Source of the DNA: Pararge aegeria
Lineage: Eukaryota; Arthropoda; Insecta; Lepidoptera; Nymphalidae
DNA: 64,000 bases
Assembly: GCF_905163445.1 (NCBI RefSeq)
Contig: NC_053197.1
Location: 8,184,001 to 8,248,000, forward strand
Direction: 5' to 3'
Made by a program: the position numbers and the translations under genes. The notes below the pieces were generated by a model, which saw nothing but the letters and a program-made list of their open reading frames with translations, was not told the DNA's origin and did no database searches. This document shows, piece after piece, positions 1 to 10,110 of the stretch. Numbering within the stretch: position 1 is the stretch's first letter; every line of letters starts with the position of its first letter.

Positions 1-660
1 GATACAAACTTTGAAATAGCAATTATTTTATTCTGACAAGAAAATGCGCGTTCCGTAACACATTTCTAATAAGAAAACCGTAACGTACGTACAGAATGCC
101 ATTAGAATTTTCACTCGACTCGATCTGGGGTTGGTGATTTATTTGCGGGTATGAGGCGTGAAGCAAATGAACTGCCCGTGTTCGGAGATATACGAGTTCT
201 CTCTAACTAGGGGGAAAACGCCTTAGATCAGGAATTCTAGAATTGCAAGTGTAACTGCTATGGTAACTTTATACCATTACGTGTTGCGAATTGAGTTTTA
301 ACGCGTTTGTTTGCGTGAACTAATGTTTAAAGTTCCTTAATTTGTATTCGGAGGGGGGTTCAGATCCTTTCTCCTCGACTATCTTACTTGAATGTAGGTG
401 TAGAGACAGACTAACATACCTAACAGGGTAACCTAGATCATTCAGGACTAATATAAATGAAACCGCAATGGTTTCATTATATTTGGTATTTATTTCTTGC
501 TTTTATAGTTACACTTAATACCCAAGTAGGTCAGTTTTGGTTTGTATTTTTTAATACATCTTTGGAACTTGACTTATCATATTTAGATTCTATAGAGGAT
601 CATAATGATACTAGTAACAACCGAAACCTGTCAATATATTATAATTTATAATATTCTTGA
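1..660. other. AT-rich stretch, no gene or repeat recognised
   Basis: I see no repeat family, RNA gene or convincing exon here. A 64-codon open frame at 457-651 has a low-complexity hydrophobic and Asn-rich composition and no flanking splice context I would trust. Confidence 0.5.
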
Positions 661-671
661 AGTCACCTTAA

Positions 672-730
672 AAACAGAAGCAAGAAAAATTTGTACATAA
701 TAAATGTGCAATTTTTTCTTGCTTTTGTTT
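672..730 (+). repeat. Long hairpin, 27-bp arms, 5-nt loop
   Basis: The arm at 672-698 is nearly the reverse complement of 704-730, with about 3 mismatches, at least one of which would be a G-U pair in RNA. The loop is AATAA. The right arm runs straight into the pyrimidine tract of a good splice-acceptor motif ending at 743, so the hairpin would sit at the end of an intron if the exon at 744 is real. It could equally be a remnant of a small fold-back element. Confidence 0.6.
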
Positions 731-937
731 CTTTTTTCTTGCAGCGTTAGATTGCTTAAATACATAATATTATAAACAAAACAATATTTCGTATCGAAAC
801 TAGCTTTAGTGTGAATCGTGACTCGTGAGCATGCACGTAAATATAAATCACTAAAATCCTCACGAATGCATTTGCGAAAATCAAAATTCCCAGCAAAGAA
901 TCCCGTGCTAAGTAGATCGGCTTGCGGCGGGGGCGCC

Positions 938-1105
938 ATGCCAAATTCCGCATCCCAACTGTCATTGGCGGCGATTAGTCAAGCTGTTAAGTGCTACTTC
1001 CCACTTGTTTTTCTCTTACTATACTGTAATTTATGCGACTTTACAGTTTCACAGCGAAATTTGCAATCGACGGAATCCAGTAAAACCGAAGGTTTATTTA
1101 TAGAG
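938..1105 (+). CDS. Candidate first coding exon with signal peptide
   Basis: An ATG at 938 in a favourable context (GGCGCC before it) opens 56 codons ending at GAG|GTAAAG, a good splice donor in phase 0 at 1105/1106. Upstream, TTCTTTTTTCTTGCAG ending at 743 is a strong acceptor motif, so an exon of about 744-1105 with 5' UTR is possible. The peptide starts MPNSASQLSLAAISQAVK and continues with a hydrophobic core (FPLVFLLLY) and a polar Ser/Thr/Glu-rich segment, as in the signal-peptide exon of a secreted or membrane protein. The frame remains open upstream to an ATG at 818 and downstream to a stop near 1219. The bases around the ATG are GC-rich compared with the AT-rich surroundings. I do not recognise the protein and no second exon was identified in the window. 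It may still be a chance open frame. Confidence 0.35.
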
Positions 1106-1224
1106 GTAAAGTTTGAGCCGAAAGTTCTCCGGTGCACTGATCCCTTTTTTGTTTACTTCCTAAGTGAAATGAATCCTCTTACGTGCTCGTTTATATTTAG
1201 AGATTTTCGATATGTGTAATAATG

Positions 1225-1425
1225 GCATGATAACCTAGCCTAGTATTAGCTTCACCCTCCTTTTCCAAGAGACTGAGTTCGATTTCCGACCCGCACTGTT
1301 GTCCTTCACTGTTATAACTTTTCAGATTTATAACAGTGAAGGAAAATATGGTAAGGAAACCTGCATGCCTGAAAATTCTCCATGCAGTGGTCCAGTAATA
1401 GGTCGATGGTCACGATAATTTTAGT
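1225..1425 (+). mobile_element. SINE-A copy, degenerate
   Basis: A tRNA-like head (TAGCCTAG near the A box, GAGTTCGATTTCC as B box at about 1277) is followed by the body segment GTGAAGGAAAATATGGTAAGG and the GAAACCTGCATGCCTGA block shared with copies at 17.6, 23.0 and 43.7 kb. It ends near GTAATAGGTCGATGG, a decayed form of the GGTAATGGGTTGAT tail. Internal parts are deleted. Confidence 0.65.
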
Positions 1426-1825
1426 TCACGCTCGTGTTTAACGTTGAATGTATGAGGGTCAGTAAAAAGTAAGGTTAAAATAAGGTGTTCCTTTAAATTA
1501 AGCCAACAAGGAAATTACAAAGAGCTATTTATTTCCTTAAACTTCAACAGTAGGTAGAGTTAAGATGTTATTTGTACATAGTTGTGTGTACACTTCTTAA
1601 ACAGAGAGTCTACACTCTAGAGTCCTTACACAAAGTTTATAAGGAAAGTCAACAGCGGCCCGTAGTGACAAAGGTGCAAAGTCTCTAAAGAAATAACTAA
1701 AGCGAACTTGAATTTACACGCTGAATATACTCTCGATTGCTCACGAATTGGACTGCAATAAAACAAAAAATCAGATACATTAAACTTAAGCTATAAGTTT
1801 TCTAATCTATGACACTCAGGTTTTT
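1426..1825. other. No gene or repeat recognised
   Basis: AT-rich sequence with no open frame of interest and no similarity that I can see to the other repeats in the window. Confidence 0.45.
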
Positions 1826-2165
1826 TTTAATATTATGAATGCGAAAAATTGTTTGTCAGTTTGTCCTTCCTAGCATAAATATATGGTAAAGACTGGAGTG
1901 CCATAGGCTACTTTTCATCCCAGCAACAAATTATGTCCTGCATGCTTAAATGCATTTAAATGCAATGCATTTTCAATAAATTATAGGATTATTAGATCCA
2001 CGAAAATGGTATTTTGCTTACTTTAACTGTAGTTTTCTTTCTTGAGGCGAGCATATCTCAGCAAGCTACAGACAAAGCACGACACCGGGACTAAATTTCT
2101 TAATCTCACAGAACATCAGAAATTCTAGACACAGGAAGTTGCTAGCACCCGCTAGAATTTTTTTA
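1826..2165 (-). repeat. Degenerate lepidopteran interspersed repeat
   Basis: It reads TTAATATTATGAATGCGAAA, then a segment like the GGCTACTTTTCATCCC block, and later AGTTGCTAGCACCCGCTAGAA. This order matches the reverse strand of the short family whose other strand begins near CTAGCTGTTGCCCGCGAC and ends in TAATATTAG. Members are also seen at 16.4, 18.7, 27.8, 35.8 and 52.4 kb. The middle is poorly conserved. Confidence 0.5.
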
Positions 2166-2711
2166 AAGTGTGTATGTATCAATCAACAATGGACTCAAAA
2201 TAAAAGATAACGTAATAAAAGCTTCAGGATGTTTCGAAGTGTCCTCTGTTCCTTGTTTATCCTTTGTGAGCAGACGGGTTTATCAAATAAATATTACCTA
2301 GTGTATATTTTTCTGCTGTTTGTCTCGTGTATTGACAAGCAATCCAGCTTAAAAGAGAACCAGGCAAACATCGCAAGTGGGCGACTTCTGATTGCTCAAG
2401 GCAACTCTTGTTTACTTATCCGCCTTTGCCTTTGATTGGTTTCTTTGAATTTTATATAGAGGTCTATGTAGGTCACACTTATTTTAGAATCTCATAGAAT
2501 TTAAATTAACAGTGGTTATTCTGCAGCTGGTAAATAGAGCCTTCTATTAGATTTGTTTTACCCTGAAATAATCCGTTTCCGGTCTAAAATCCGTTTTTGG
2601 TGTTTTAGACCGGGCAACAACATTTTGTTTTTTATTATCTGCTTTTCATTCATACGATTGACAAGCTCAAATTACAAAGCTAATTCAATATCAACAATGT
2701 TATATAATTCC
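2166..2711. other. Mostly unremarkable; half of a short dispersed repeat pair
   Basis: The segment at about 2378-2440 contains CTTCTGATTGCTCAAGGCA and is similar to 3680-3755 in the same orientation. An 81-codon open frame starting at 2553 is hydrophobic low-complexity sequence and was not accepted as a gene. Confidence 0.4.
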
Positions 2712-2905
2712 CTAATAATTATATTAAATCTCATTTTACTACTATTACGTACAAATGGGAACCTTTCATCATTCATCTATCATTTCGTGTTTAGTTAATA
2801 ATTATCTCCACTCCTAATTTCAATAATACTATTTTACTACTATAGTGTACAAATGGTAACTTTTCATCATTTATTTATCATTTCATGTTTACTCAATAAT
2901 AATCT
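2712..2905. repeat. Diverged 98-bp tandem duplication
   Basis: ATTTTACTACTAT at 2733 recurs at 2831. Both are followed by GTACAAATGG, a TTTCATCATT block and ATCATTTC(G/A)TGTTTA. The period is 98 bp and the two copies differ at many positions, so the duplication is old. Confidence 0.75.
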
Positions 2906-3230
2906 CTATACCTACGCATACTATATTAATATTTTAACAATTGACAATTACTGCAGTTTAACCTTGAGACTGACAATTATTTTATGGTAGAAGTCGTCTC
3001 TTGAATAGATACAGCCAAAATCGATTCAGGGTTTGTAAACATTTGCGAAGTTTTTGTTAGATAAGTATGATCTTGTCATCGGTTCAGTTTGTCTCCAATT
3101 TCATAATAAGTATAAGCATATGAATAAGCATTTGCAATGATAATTAAATTGGCATCAAAACACACGTGAGATTTATTTATTAATAATTATAAATACCAGT
3201 TATTATACTTTGAATTGTACAATGCTGATT

Positions 3231-3447
3231 CATCTTCATTATCAACGCATTAACGGCCCACTAAAAGATACGGATCTAGTCTCGGAATAAGAAGGGTATA
3301 GGCCCTGGTCCACCATGCTGGCACAGTGTGGATTGGTACACTACACACCCCTTTGAGAATGTTACGCAATGTAGAACTCTCAGCCCTTCCTGTTTCCTCA
3401 CGATGTGTTACTACACCGTTAAAGCTAGTGATATCTTAATTGCTGCA
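3231..3447 (-). mobile_element. SINE-A copy, minus orientation
   Basis: In plus-strand order it shows the (ATG)n-tail side first (ATCAACGCATTAACGGCCCA), then GAATAAGAAGGGTATAGG, TCCACCATGCTGGCACAGTG, the TTTCCTCACGATGTG block and GTTAAAGCTAGTGATAT. This is the reverse of the SINE-A body. The tRNA-like head is missing, so the copy is 5'-truncated. The 65-codon open frame starting at 3328 is just SINE sequence. Confidence 0.8.
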
Positions 3448-3679
3448 ATTGTTATTGCAATGCTCATTGAATGTATTAAATTAAATCTTCTATATACATC
3501 TATATCTTCTTTCTATATACTATGACTTTTCGACTTTATCAGGAGCCCATCTAAATATTATCTTTTACCATCTTATTTATTTTATTAGGTTGGATCGTAG
3601 GTTTTATTAAATCAAGAAACTGGTGTTGCGATGTTTGTTTGTTGTATCGGTGAACAATCCTACGTAGAATGAGAAATAA

Positions 3680-3755
3680 CAAACCTTGCGACTGGGAAAC
3701 TTCTGATTGCTCAAGGCACCGATTGTTTGCTGGTCTTCTTTCGCATTTGATTATC
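3680..3755 (+). repeat. Short dispersed repeat, partner of 2378-2440
   Basis: Shares CTTCTGATTGCTCAAGGCA and a following TTGTTTRCT block with 2378-2440. The family is not recognised. Confidence 0.5.
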
Positions 3756-3760
3756 CACTT

Positions 3761-4654
3761 CGTACCTACACTCTAAAAAAGCTTAGGTAACTGTAGACAC
3801 TGACTGCTGTCTGTTAACACTGTCTAAACTTGTTAATCAAAATTTATGATGAAGAATAAAATAAAATTCAACTGATACATTATTCGTATATAGTTACCCA
3901 GTAGTTAGAATTGAGAGCTAGAGACTCGGTGCTCTTACCAACCACTGGCCTTAATTTTTAAGCCAAAAAATTCTTCTTTTTTCAATACTCTTTTTGCCTT
4001 GGATCTAGAGCTCTTGGAGCCCTTGATATTTATATGTTGCAGATGATCACACATTGAACGAAAATCTATAATTATTGATAGATGCTCCGACTCTAATAAT
4101 CTTAATTATTTCGTACTCGCTGTAAACACAAAATATCAATATGAAATCAAGCATTTAGCAAACAATTTCGCAATTGAAAGAGCTACACAAGTTTAAAAAG
4201 TACTGATCTTCTTGTAAGTGAAAATAAAACTTAACTACATCATAACTCTTTAACATCAATGTTCTTCAGTATTTTATCTGTGTGGGTTTTTAATCCTCAG
4301 CTGTTTGCAGTCAAGTTGCGGAGTCGAGCGAGTCGTCATACTCACTTCCGCCCTTTGATTTATAACCAACCCACCCTTAACAGTTTCACTTGAAACCCTT
4401 CAAACGATTCAGTATTTAAATACACTTTTACCGACACCACAGTGTGAAACTTAAAGTCCTACTTTTAAAGTTGAAAGTAAGGGTAGGGAATATAAATCTC
4501 GGCGATTTAAATAATGCAGTGTAGCTTGTTTTCTTTGGCCGAGCTAATCCCTTGACCTACAAGACTGGTTTTAAAACTTTTCCCAGTATTTTACCTTACA
4601 ATGTAAATTTGTTAGTTTAGGGCAAATCTGGCAAGTGAATTTAAGTATATCAAA
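3761..4654. other. No gene or repeat recognised
   Basis: AT-rich sequence. I see no coding potential and no matches to the other repeat families of the window. Confidence 0.45.
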
Positions 4655-5107
4655 CAACTAGCGGACCCTCGCGACTTCTTCCGCGTATGTGTCAACCTTA
4701 AATTATAGTCGTTAGTTTTCGCGGACTGTTTTTTAGTTTTTTAGAAACAATTCCGACAATTCCGATTCAACATACTGCCGTTGCTTGGTGTAACGTTTAC
4801 CGTTCACGCATCGCACGCATCGGAATTTCTCAGAAAGGATATTTTTTGCAGTTCTTGCAATCTTTATTCTCCACACCAAAAAGATCTTCGGCACGTTTCA
4901 GTCCGATACCGGAACATTCTCAGGAGATGTTACAACGAATAATTGGTAACAAAGGTGTGGAGTATAAAAATTGAAGAAATTATAAATTACACCATACAGA
5001 TTCTCCTGCTTGTCGCGGAGTATTTTTTGTACTCCGCTTAAGCTTAATTTTCATAATAAATCATTGAATTCCGCACAGAAACGCCTGCTTCTATGCATAT
5101 AATACGG
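4655..5107 (+). repeat. Interspersed repeat with internal GCGGAGTA hairpin
   Basis: It opens with AACTAGCGGACCCTCGCGAC, includes TTTTCGCGGACTGTTTT, and has GTGGAGTATAAAAATTGAAG at about 4957. The hairpin GCGGAGTA-TTTTTTG-TACTCCGC lies near 5017-5039. It then shows GCTTAATTTT and AAACGCCTGCTTCTATGC. The second half is shared, in the same orientation, with 41.49-41.67 kb. A terminal hairpin would suit a Helitron-like element, but the 3' CTRR end was not established. Confidence 0.55.
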
Positions 5108-5259
5108 TCCTTCAGTACAGTTCCAACCCAATATAAGCCAACAAAGATTGTTTCTAAATAGATTAACATGTTAAACATATAAAAAAGCAATCTTATAGAA
5201 TGAATGCAATCCAATGATTTTTTTTATTTCAATGACGTAAAATTTCACCAATAACGGTT

Positions 5260-5505
5260 TGCTGTGAAGCCGTGTATAGTTCTAGGGTTCTATACGTTCT
5301 TTTTTTAATCCCTCGAATAGTTACCCTGTTACCTTTTTCTGGATAAAAATACTAGACTAAACTAGACTATGCCCATATCGCGGATGCAAGTTATTTTTAT
5401 ACAAAATTTCATCAAGATTGGTGCAGTAGTTGCGTATATGTACCAAACAAACAGACACTATCACATTAAAATATTAGTACGGACGTCACTCTGCCATTCT
5501 TATGT
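5260..5505 (+). repeat. 3' part of a lepidopteran interspersed repeat
   Basis: ACAAAATTTCATCAAGATTGG, GCAGTAGTTGCGTATATG, ACAAACAGACACTATCACAT and AATATTAGTACGGACG occur in the order typical of the short CTAGCTGTTGCCCGCGAC family. The 5' boundary is uncertain. Confidence 0.5.
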
Positions 5506-6359
5506 TAGTAGGTCCATACAAATGATCAAGTACTAAATTCATCCGTTTCCGAAGCACCGCTCCACAATAAATCTTGACCCGTGTTAGTTCAACTGTTTTT
5601 ACTGCGAGACCCTTTGTTTTTCCACCGCCGGCGGCTGCTTTGCTACACGTCATCGCCATTGTACCACTTTAATTACAATTTATTTACACGACCAGATTTA
5701 TTTTGGTACCGCAACAAAAACTTGTTAGGATACTGATTGCCTTTTTGCATGTACACATATTTTTTGCTTGTCGAGTTGTTAAGCTATCAAAGTATTACCT
5801 ACGGGATTAAAATAACGTTAAAAAAAAACTACAGAAACAAACTGCTTTAACTGTGCACTAAGATTTAGGTGAAATAGAAATAATCCTTTAACTGAGGTCA
5901 TAGTGTAACTTTATTACTTAAATTTGGAGTAACGCTAATCTGTTAAATGCATAAAAAGTTGTCAAATCTTGTCATTTGGCTTTCTTATAAAACTACAAAT
6001 TTAAGCTAACGTGGATGTTACTTTACTTTGCATGAAAACTTACGCTAAGACCACAGGAACACGAACGATATTTTGATCACAACAGTGGGAAAAAATATAT
6101 GAATTATTCAATTATATTCATTAATATCTATATATATACTCTATAGACTGAGTGTAGCTTATTTTTAAGCAATAAGCTATTTCAATATTTGTCTGTTTAA
6201 ACGTACTTTTTCTAATCTAAGGAAATATTTAAAATATCTACGCTATTTTACCGAACTCATACAAATGAATCGTCAAAAATGAATATTCTTTTAGCCTACG
6301 TCGAACTCGATACTTATACTTTACCCTTATCCCTCAACCCCACATACTTATAAAAAATC
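5506..6359. other. No gene or repeat recognised
   Basis: AT-rich. The stretch at about 5560-5690 is richer in G+C but has no open frame or repeat signature. Confidence 0.4.
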
Positions 6360-8720
6360 CACCGCCAAAATGGCCGCCAAATTTTTTGTCAATTATACCC
6401 ACATACATGGATACGTATCGGAACACTAGTTAAAAAGGATAGGTATATAGAACTCTTAAGAGCTCCGAACCTCCCACCTCTCAGGGGCAACAATTAAAAC
6501 AATAAGTGGTAAGGGATCAAACAGAGATATTTTCCTAAAAAGTCTTTAAGTTATAAGAAATAAGGCCCAAAACGCAACAGCAATATGTGTTCGACTGAAC
6601 GTACAGAGTAACTACTGAGTGGAAGCAAATGACGTCTCCCGCGCTGTCGTTTCCGTACTTCACAGAAAAATACTTGGGTAGGTAAATTATGTATCGGCAC
6701 GTATTTCAAGATGACGATTTTAATACTTATGTCACCATCCCTTTTATATATTTATTTTCGTGACCTCTGTGATATTCCATTCTATACTCACCCAAGTAAG
6801 AGTTTAGGTATAAATCAATATTTTCCATTAAAAAGATTCATTCCCTTTGGATTATAAAAATGAATAGAAAAACCGTCTCGACATTAATGAGTCTCTAGGT
6901 TTATGTGTGGGTTAAAATAGTGCCTACGCTCATTAAGTAGATCGTTAAAGTCATTGAAGGTATCCTTACCTTACCCTTGGTTGTTAGCAGCATTCTATGC
7001 AACAGTTCTCTTTTTAACTACGTGTACAGATCCGAGTCTCTTTTCTTAGCGTTGATTTAAGGACTGTAGGGAAAAGAGTATAAAAACACAAAAAAGTCTA
7101 CTACTATACAAACAAACAGTGCCGTACAAACATTTTTGTTAAACTCGCAAACGGCACAGACTAAAAATATACAGACACTTTTAGTTCGAAAGTAATTTCG
7201 AAACTCGTGTATTAGTTGAACTACTTATAGCCTTTGCTCCGGCCGACGCCGGTCCCGCTCGAGTTTCATGTCGGGGCGCGTCAAACAACAAAAGTTTCTC
7301 GTATGTACACCTCACTTCTAAAACAATGAATGCAATGTATGTAAAACGAAGGGGGTGTCGCCACACGATAGTTCTCATGACGGCCCACCGATGCGGAAGG
7401 AAGCAGCTATGGAGCTTTTTTTCAAAATGGCCGCCTGTCACATGTCAGACTGACGCGCGAAACAAGAAAAAATCAAGATGGCTTCTGGCGCCAAAAGGGT
7501 TAGTTAAGTGATTCGGCGAGGGCCCGGAGTCAAGAACGCCGAGACAATTAGGCATTCCTATTGATGGCAGATATTTTGTAGTTATATTATTACGAAGTAA
7601 CTAAAGTTCTTGGATACATTTTTGTTGTTGTGCCTATATTTATTACCACGTAATCTACTTTAATCGCCAATTAGTCTGTATTTGAACAGTTTAACCCTTT
7701 GTTTGAAAATAATTCATGTGTTCTATTTTGGTTATTGAACTTATAAACTTCTGTTGTTGTGTCATCCGTCGTATTATCTATGATGAGATCTCAATAATCA
7801 AAAGGTTTAGTTATTTAACTTTTACCCTTCAGAGGGCTTGGCTAGTTATCACCCTGCCGGCAAAGACGTACCTCCAAGCGATTGCATGTTAAACCTTTAA
7901 GCCTAATAAATTTCCTAGTGTGGACCACGAGCCGCTCTTCTCATAGGAAAGCTCAGACCCAGCAGATTTGGCGGGGATACGATGAATAAGTTATAGAACA
8001 ACAATGTACCGTCACAATTATCGATAGATTGGGATATTATAATATAGAAGGTTCGTTACATAACAATTTACAAAGCTTATCGATGACCTTTACCGTTCCA
8101 GTCGTAAAAAGCATTTCCAAATAAATCAAACGGCCTTTTTCTGTTAAATCAAAGTGAAGGAGCTCTCAAGCAACGGGCTGGGCAATATGAAACAGCGACG
8201 CACTCCAAAGGGCCCGTCTCAGATGTCACTAAGAGAGGCCATTCGCGGTCCCGACCACACCCCCACTCAAGGCACATAAGCCTAAGCGGCCCGCTTTATT
8301 TATTATGTACAGCCATTAACGCCACTGGCATCATGGCGGCGTTTTTCAATTTTTAATTTACCTCTTATAACGGAACCGTACTCCAAAAATAGCCAGAATT
8401 TACACTTAAGTTGGTAAATCACGGGCCCTCTATCAGCGTGACGATCTAATTTCTACAAACCTTAATTACATTTTCGCGGAAATGTCTTAGGTACCTATTC
8501 ATCGCTGCACACGTTTCACATTTCCTTCCAATAAGTAAATAGCTTGTATGAGTATTTGGCATTCGCTGACTAATTCTACGATGCACGAAACTTGCGCAGA
8601 GTAGGTACCTGATACGGCTTCATTATATTTACACCCTAAATAAGTCCACCTATAAAGCCATTTATAAGTCTTCTAAGGCGGGCAAACAAAATGGCTGACT
8701 TTTAATATGGCTGAGTCTAA
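6360..8720. promoter_or_regulatory. Possible regulatory block with GCCAT-core motifs
   Basis: AAAATGGCCGCC occurs at 6367-6378 and again at 7424-7435. Related ATGGC sites lie near 7478, 8333, 8691 and 8707. The shared GCCAT core is the binding core of the YY1/Pleiohomeotic zinc-finger family, which recruits Polycomb complexes at insect response elements. Between them are GC-richer, apparently single-copy segments (7240-7560, 8150-8480). The core is only five bases and expected often by chance; the repeated 12-mer is the stronger part. No function is shown. A 64-bp SINE-B piece interrupts the block. Confidence 0.2.
7834..7990 (+). mobile_element. SINE-B fragment
   Basis: GGCTAGTTATCACCCTGCCGGCAAAGACGT-like sequence at 7842-7870, then CCAAGCGATT, matches the SINE-B middle seen at 21.9 kb. 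The following part to about 7990 (CTCAGACCCAGCAG and nearby) resembles a different repeat tail, so the end is uncertain. Confidence 0.6.
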
Positions 8721-9220
8721 TTTAATAAACATTAATTTACATGTTATATTTAGCTCCTCCTTTCAAAATAAATAAAACTTACCGACGTACCTACCTTATA
8801 CCTGCAACGCTAGATTAGTTAGTTCCGAAACTTTCCGAAAGTTTTGGTAAACTCGCGTCCTTGACAACAACAATTTTGATGTCAGTAAACGTCCAACAAT
8901 CCGTATAAACTTTTGCTCAACACCGACCAAGCCAAATGAGTACATAATTACTTGTGTTAGATACACTAAAAAAAATCTGCCTCTTCCAACTTTCGTACCT
9001 AATATCCAAGTTTATGGAGAAGTAAAAAGACTTTGTACCCTGGCAAAATGCCTGCTTACTGTTATTACCACTTAATAGCCAAATGAATTTTAATGAAAAT
9101 TTAACTACATACATTTAAAAGAAAGTAAGCTGGACATAAAAATCCGACCACACAGAGTACCTGATTCATGATCGAAGTAACACTAGTAACATCTAATATA
9201 GTACATGTCACCTAAAATTT

Positions 9221-9500
9221 TACCGAGCGTCCCACTCGTACCGCAACTATCCTTGCCCGTTCTGAGCCTCGAGCGGGCGGTCGGGAAACTACAGGCGCAA
9301 GTCCGGACTACTGATTCCCTAAATTTATTTCATTAAATTTAATTCTCAACTCTAAGGGCCGGCTGGGAATTCGGCCGGCCGAGCCAAACGAGTTAAAGTT
9401 CACGAGCACCGCGGCAAATTAATCTTAAGGGAGTTCCGATGTTATCCTCTTCCTGGGCCTTCGAGCAGCGTCCGTCCGCCGTTATAAATTTACAAACCTC
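9221..9500. other. GC-rich single-copy-looking island
   Basis: Locally GC-rich with CpG-rich words (GAGCGGGCGGTCGGG, GGCCGGCTGGGAATTCGGCC). I find no open frame and no repeat similarity. It may be a conserved non-coding element or an ordinary composition fluctuation. Confidence 0.3.
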
Positions 9501-9926
9501 AGGTAGTTAAGCCAGAGGTGAGCTTCACATCTAGTTTAGAGAGCCTAAATAATGAACTTCAATTGTATTTGAGGCCATTTTTTATCAGAGCGTATTTAGC
9601 TTGAAAAGGCTTTGTGCTGACTGACTGACATACAACATACATCTACATTCTAGATACATATACAATATACATATAGCGAATATTCCTTCACCATTAAGTA
9701 GATTAAACTGTTGAGTTTATACTTTTGGACTTAGCAGCATTTCGCAATTATTGCCTGTTTTAAAGTCAACATCTTCCGGCTCCTGAGGATGCTCCGGTAT
9801 AGGAGCTAAATCTGCGTAGTGAGCTTAATTTAAAAGTTAAGTTGTATTCATAAAAAAAATCTCAAGTTTATTCCTAGTTGGCCAACTAGCAAGCACTTTT
9901 GAAACGTCATGTCTGTCATTTTTTTT

Positions 9927-10110
9927 CTGGTGCGATACTCTGGCCGTGGCTAGTTACCGACCTACCAAAAAATACGTGCAACCATGCGACTTAGCGTTGC
10001 GTTACGATATCAAGCGGAAACCATAGGGATATTGGTTTAATATAACTGTCATACCTCTCACAGTTCCATCTCAGACTCTAGGTGAGATTGCAAATAAGAG
10101 CTTACTTGAA
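9927..10110 (+). mobile_element. SINE-B copy, 5'-truncated and decayed
   Basis: CTCTGGCCGTGGCTAGTTACCGACCTACC, then GCGACTTAGCGTT, and a terminal CTCTAGGTGAGATTGCA follow the SINE-B order. The final block corresponds to the ACCAGGTGAGATTGCAGTCA type tail shared by many lepidopteran SINEs and LINEs. The tRNA-like head is missing. Confidence 0.7.

Noticed and set aside
818..937. Upstream in-frame ATG at 818 as the true start of the candidate exon
   Set aside because: The ATG at 938 has a better context and sits directly before the leader peptide; the upstream extension is basic and of low complexity.
5017..5039. Transcription terminator hairpin followed by T-rich sequence
   Set aside because: The hairpin belongs to a dispersed repeat also present at 41.5 kb, and bacterial-type terminators do not apply to this genome.
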